Assembly (NCBI RefSeq): GCF_036373705.1
Contig: NC_089867.1
Span: 22,875,823-22,939,822 of the forward strand
Direction: 5' to 3'
DNA: 64,000 nt
From: Amia ocellicauda
Lineage: Eukaryota; Chordata; Actinopteri; Amiiformes; Amiidae
Below the pieces are notes generated by a model. It did not search any database. It saw nothing but the letters and a program-made list of their open reading frames with translations, and was not told the DNA's origin. The position numbers were made by a program, and so were the translations under genes. Positions 61,773 to 64,000 of the stretch are shown one piece after another; position 1 is the first letter of the stretch; every line of letters starts with the position of its first letter.

Positions 61773-62373
61773 TTAAGAATCCAGCTCCAAGTAATCTTCA
61801 TTCTCATTGGGCGGCAGCATTAGCTGCTGCTCATAATAGAGGCTCTTGGCGTAGTTGACTTCCTGTGAAATTTTGACCGCAAGGTTTTCGCTCTTCACAT
61901 GAACCTGGCACAGAAAAAAAAAAAAAGGATTTTAGCGAGAAGAATTGGCTGAAAATAACAGCATATTTAATTTAATGAAAAGCCAGTCAAATATATACGA
62001 TTAAGGTCACTCCATGCTTAGTTCTCTTCATAATCACATAATACTATCAGTTCTGTTGCTGGTTTCACCCCCCCTCGAAATGTCCATTGCAGAAACAGCA
62101 GTATGACCTTTGACCCACCCACGATGACTCACCATGGGTTTTTGGTGTGAGGGTCCAGGGATGGCCACGCCACTACTGCTGTTCTCCGCTTTCTTGGTTA
62201 GCTGCACGTACACCTTCCCATGGTCCTTCAAGACCAGGCAGTGGTAGAGGTCATCGTATTTGACCTCCAGGAAGATGGCCTCACGGTCCACGTACTCTCC
62301 CGGCTTCAGGAAGTACACCATCTTGGAGGAGATGAGCACACAGTAGGTGTCGATTGGCTCCACGGCAATGAAG
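61773..62373 (-). CDS. vps13d: VPS13D, last two coding exons
   Basis: Coding exons on the minus strand are 62133-62373 and 61773-61904 (stop TAA 61773-61775), joined by a GT-AG intron (61905-62132; donor GTGAGT). They encode the C-terminal 123 residues of VPS13D, part of the C-terminal PH-like domain, with blocks YCVLISSKMVYFLKPGEYVD, AIFLEVKYDDLYHCLV and KVYVQLTKK, and the tail NYAKSLYYEQQLML ending YLELDS. VPS13D is a very large (about 4,400 aa in human) bridge-like lipid-transfer protein at ER-mitochondria and ER-peroxisome contacts, needed for mitochondrial size control and clearance. The upstream acceptor at 62374-62375 is a clear AG after a pyrimidine tract. The remaining exons must lie beyond the right edge or were not recognised in 62400-64000. 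The gene is convergent with dhrs3. Confidence 0.95.
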
Positions 62374-64000
62374 CTGGAAAGAAACAGGAGAGGGTGAAGA
62401 CAGCTCTCATTAACACTATCACTCCATCATCTTAGGTTGGCCTAAGCAATATTGAATAAATACTTTAATAAAAGGTGACTTCTGACTGGGGTAATAAATA
62501 CACAAATAGCTATTGAATTCTCTCCAGAAGCTTACTTTAGCTTTACTACTAAACTGTCAAATCAGCCTCATGGTATCACAAAGACTATTAAATGTATAAA
62601 AAAAACAACAACAAGGGAGAAACAAATAGTTGATGGAAGATATAATCAGGGCAGATCTTCTTGATGGATTCCCTGACAAAACAGTTTCCTGGACGCCCTT
62701 CTCCAGAAATGCCTCCACGTTCCACCCTGGTGGTGCCCTGCCTTTGGTTCTGGATCACTGGCTTGGCTGTTGCAATAATATAAACCCCTAGAGATGCGTG
62801 CTCATATCACAAGGGCTGCATAAAAACACGGCTTTGAAGAGTCTCTTGCAGGACGTAGCTTCTTGGTCGAGCTTGTTAATATTCTCCAGCGTGCTGTGAT
62901 GTGACACAAATGAGAAGTTAAAAAGATCACCAGGCGTTGGCTGCCGCGGCTCATGTCAGCCACTGCCAGGACAGACTTTCAGGACACACACGCAACTCTG
63001 GAAAATGTCACGTACAGCAAACCAGTGAATCCATTGCGCGTCCTCTGCGTTCCTCCCACTGTTAATCTGCGCTGTCTAGAACAACACAAGACAAACGCAG
63101 ACACACACGTATCATCGCATGCGTGGATAGAGTCAGTGCACAAACCCTTGCATGCATCGCAGCTGCGGTCAGGCACGCGTGCACGGGGACACGCGTCCGA
63201 CAGCGACGCGTGCGCACAGCCGACGCACCAGCACACGGCCCGCGCGCGGCAGCAGTCTGCATGCACAGAAGCTGAAAGAGTAATTGCCTGTTTAACACCT
63301 CGAGGGTGAAAGGTCGGCCAGGAAGCAGGGGGTCTGCCGGCGAGGGTGACAAATGAGCTCTCTCAGACTCGGCACGGAGGATGTCTGGGAGTGTGCTGGG
63401 CAGCCAAACAATGCGTTAATGACAGATGACTCTGGATAGCCTCCGTTCACAGTTGCTGTGACCCCCCCCCCCCCCAACCCACACTCATTTTCTTTTATTA
63501 GCACGTCCTTCCTCAGCAATTTATGTTTTTTTTTTTTTTTAATGGGGTATGTTTCCCAGGTTCAGTTTCAATTTAAACATCTTAAGTTACATTTTATTTC
63601 TTTTCCTTCAAAGGAGGGCAAGAGGTAATGTTAAGACTTTCTCCTCTCCAAAGGCCAACAGGAAAAAATGCAAGATGCTTATTGTGAGCCTAATTGCGAG
63701 GGATCCGTGCAATTTGTAGAATAAAACAAATGCCAAACAGAAAGATTGTCTCACTTGACTCAAGAAGTGCTTTAGAAATATTGAATCTTAAAAGATTATC
63801 CTATTATATCTCTTGGAACCTTTAATAACACGATAGATTTAAGGATTTCCAATTGAGTTTCAGAACTATTTGATTATTTCCCGCCCCCCCCCCCATTTAT
63901 GATTGTCCATAAAAAGACCTTTCAAGATGTTTAGGAGGATCCTTTGTCTGTATAATACCTTAGAAGAGTTCAGAAAGAACAGAAAGTAGTGTTAAGCACA
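62374..64000 (-). other. vps13d: vps13d intron (partial)
   Basis: No further vps13d exon was recognised. 63100-63260 is rich in CG and alternating purine-pyrimidine steps (ACGCGTGC-type runs); C and T homopolymers occur at 63462-63474 and about 63527-63540. Confidence 0.55.

Noticed and set aside
62979-63519. Minus-strand open frames upstream of the vps13d exons, considered as further vps13d exons
   Set aside because: The translations are Cys/Arg/Ala-rich and come from the CG-rich stretch; no VPS13D-like sequence and no matching splice sites.
1-64000. CRISPR arrays, tRNA or rRNA genes, bacterial-type operons
   Set aside because: None seen; the repeats present are microsatellites and transposon ends, and the genes are spliced vertebrate genes.

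Overview
The window is vertebrate genomic DNA, almost certainly from a ray-finned fish. It holds spliced genes with GT-AG introns, AT-rich intergenic DNA, long TA and TG microsatellites, several Tc1/mariner transposons and CR1-type LINE fragments. Species cannot be fixed from the sequence. A non-teleost or early-branching lineage is possible, but that is only a guess.

Gene order from left to right is klhdc7a (+, 3' part only), cfap107 (-), two tandem AADACL4-like serine-hydrolase genes (-), dhrs3 (+) and vps13d (-, last two coding exons). From what I recall of human 1p36, VPS13D, DHRS3, AADACL4/AADACL3 and CFAP107 (C1orf158) are neighbours there, with VPS13D and DHRS3 convergent as here, and KLHDC7A lies further along the same arm. 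The window is therefore a conserved block. All splice junctions listed were read by hand, and phases close exactly for the four genes that are complete: cfap107 227 aa, both AADACL4-like genes 416 aa, dhrs3 302 aa.

Region by region: 1-1005 is the klhdc7a kelch domain. About 1-12.9 kb is otherwise non-coding, with a 984-bp foldback-like transposon (7643-8626), a short hAT-like MITE and an apparently intact Tc1/mariner transposon (10732-11952) whose catalytic spacing is DD36E. About 12.9-15.3 kb is cfap107, coding for a ciliary microtubule protein. About 15.6-36.8 kb is a tandem segmental duplication of roughly 10-11 kb per unit. Each unit carries one AADACL4-like gene and has since been invaded by different mobile elements, so one unit often shows the empty site of an insertion in the other. 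About 36.8-39.6 kb is intergenic. 40.2-52.6 kb is dhrs3, with a 9-kb first intron. About 52.6-61.2 kb is the convergent intergenic region, and 61.2-64 kb is the 3' end of vps13d.

The genes do not form one pathway: dhrs3 reduces retinal to retinol, the AADACL4-like proteins are predicted ER-membrane esterases, cfap107 is axonemal and vps13d is a lipid-transfer protein. The most notable non-genic items are the intact DD36E transposon, the 984-bp element with a 9-bp target duplication, and the tandem duplication with its dated insertions. I found no CRISPR array, operon, tRNA or rRNA gene.
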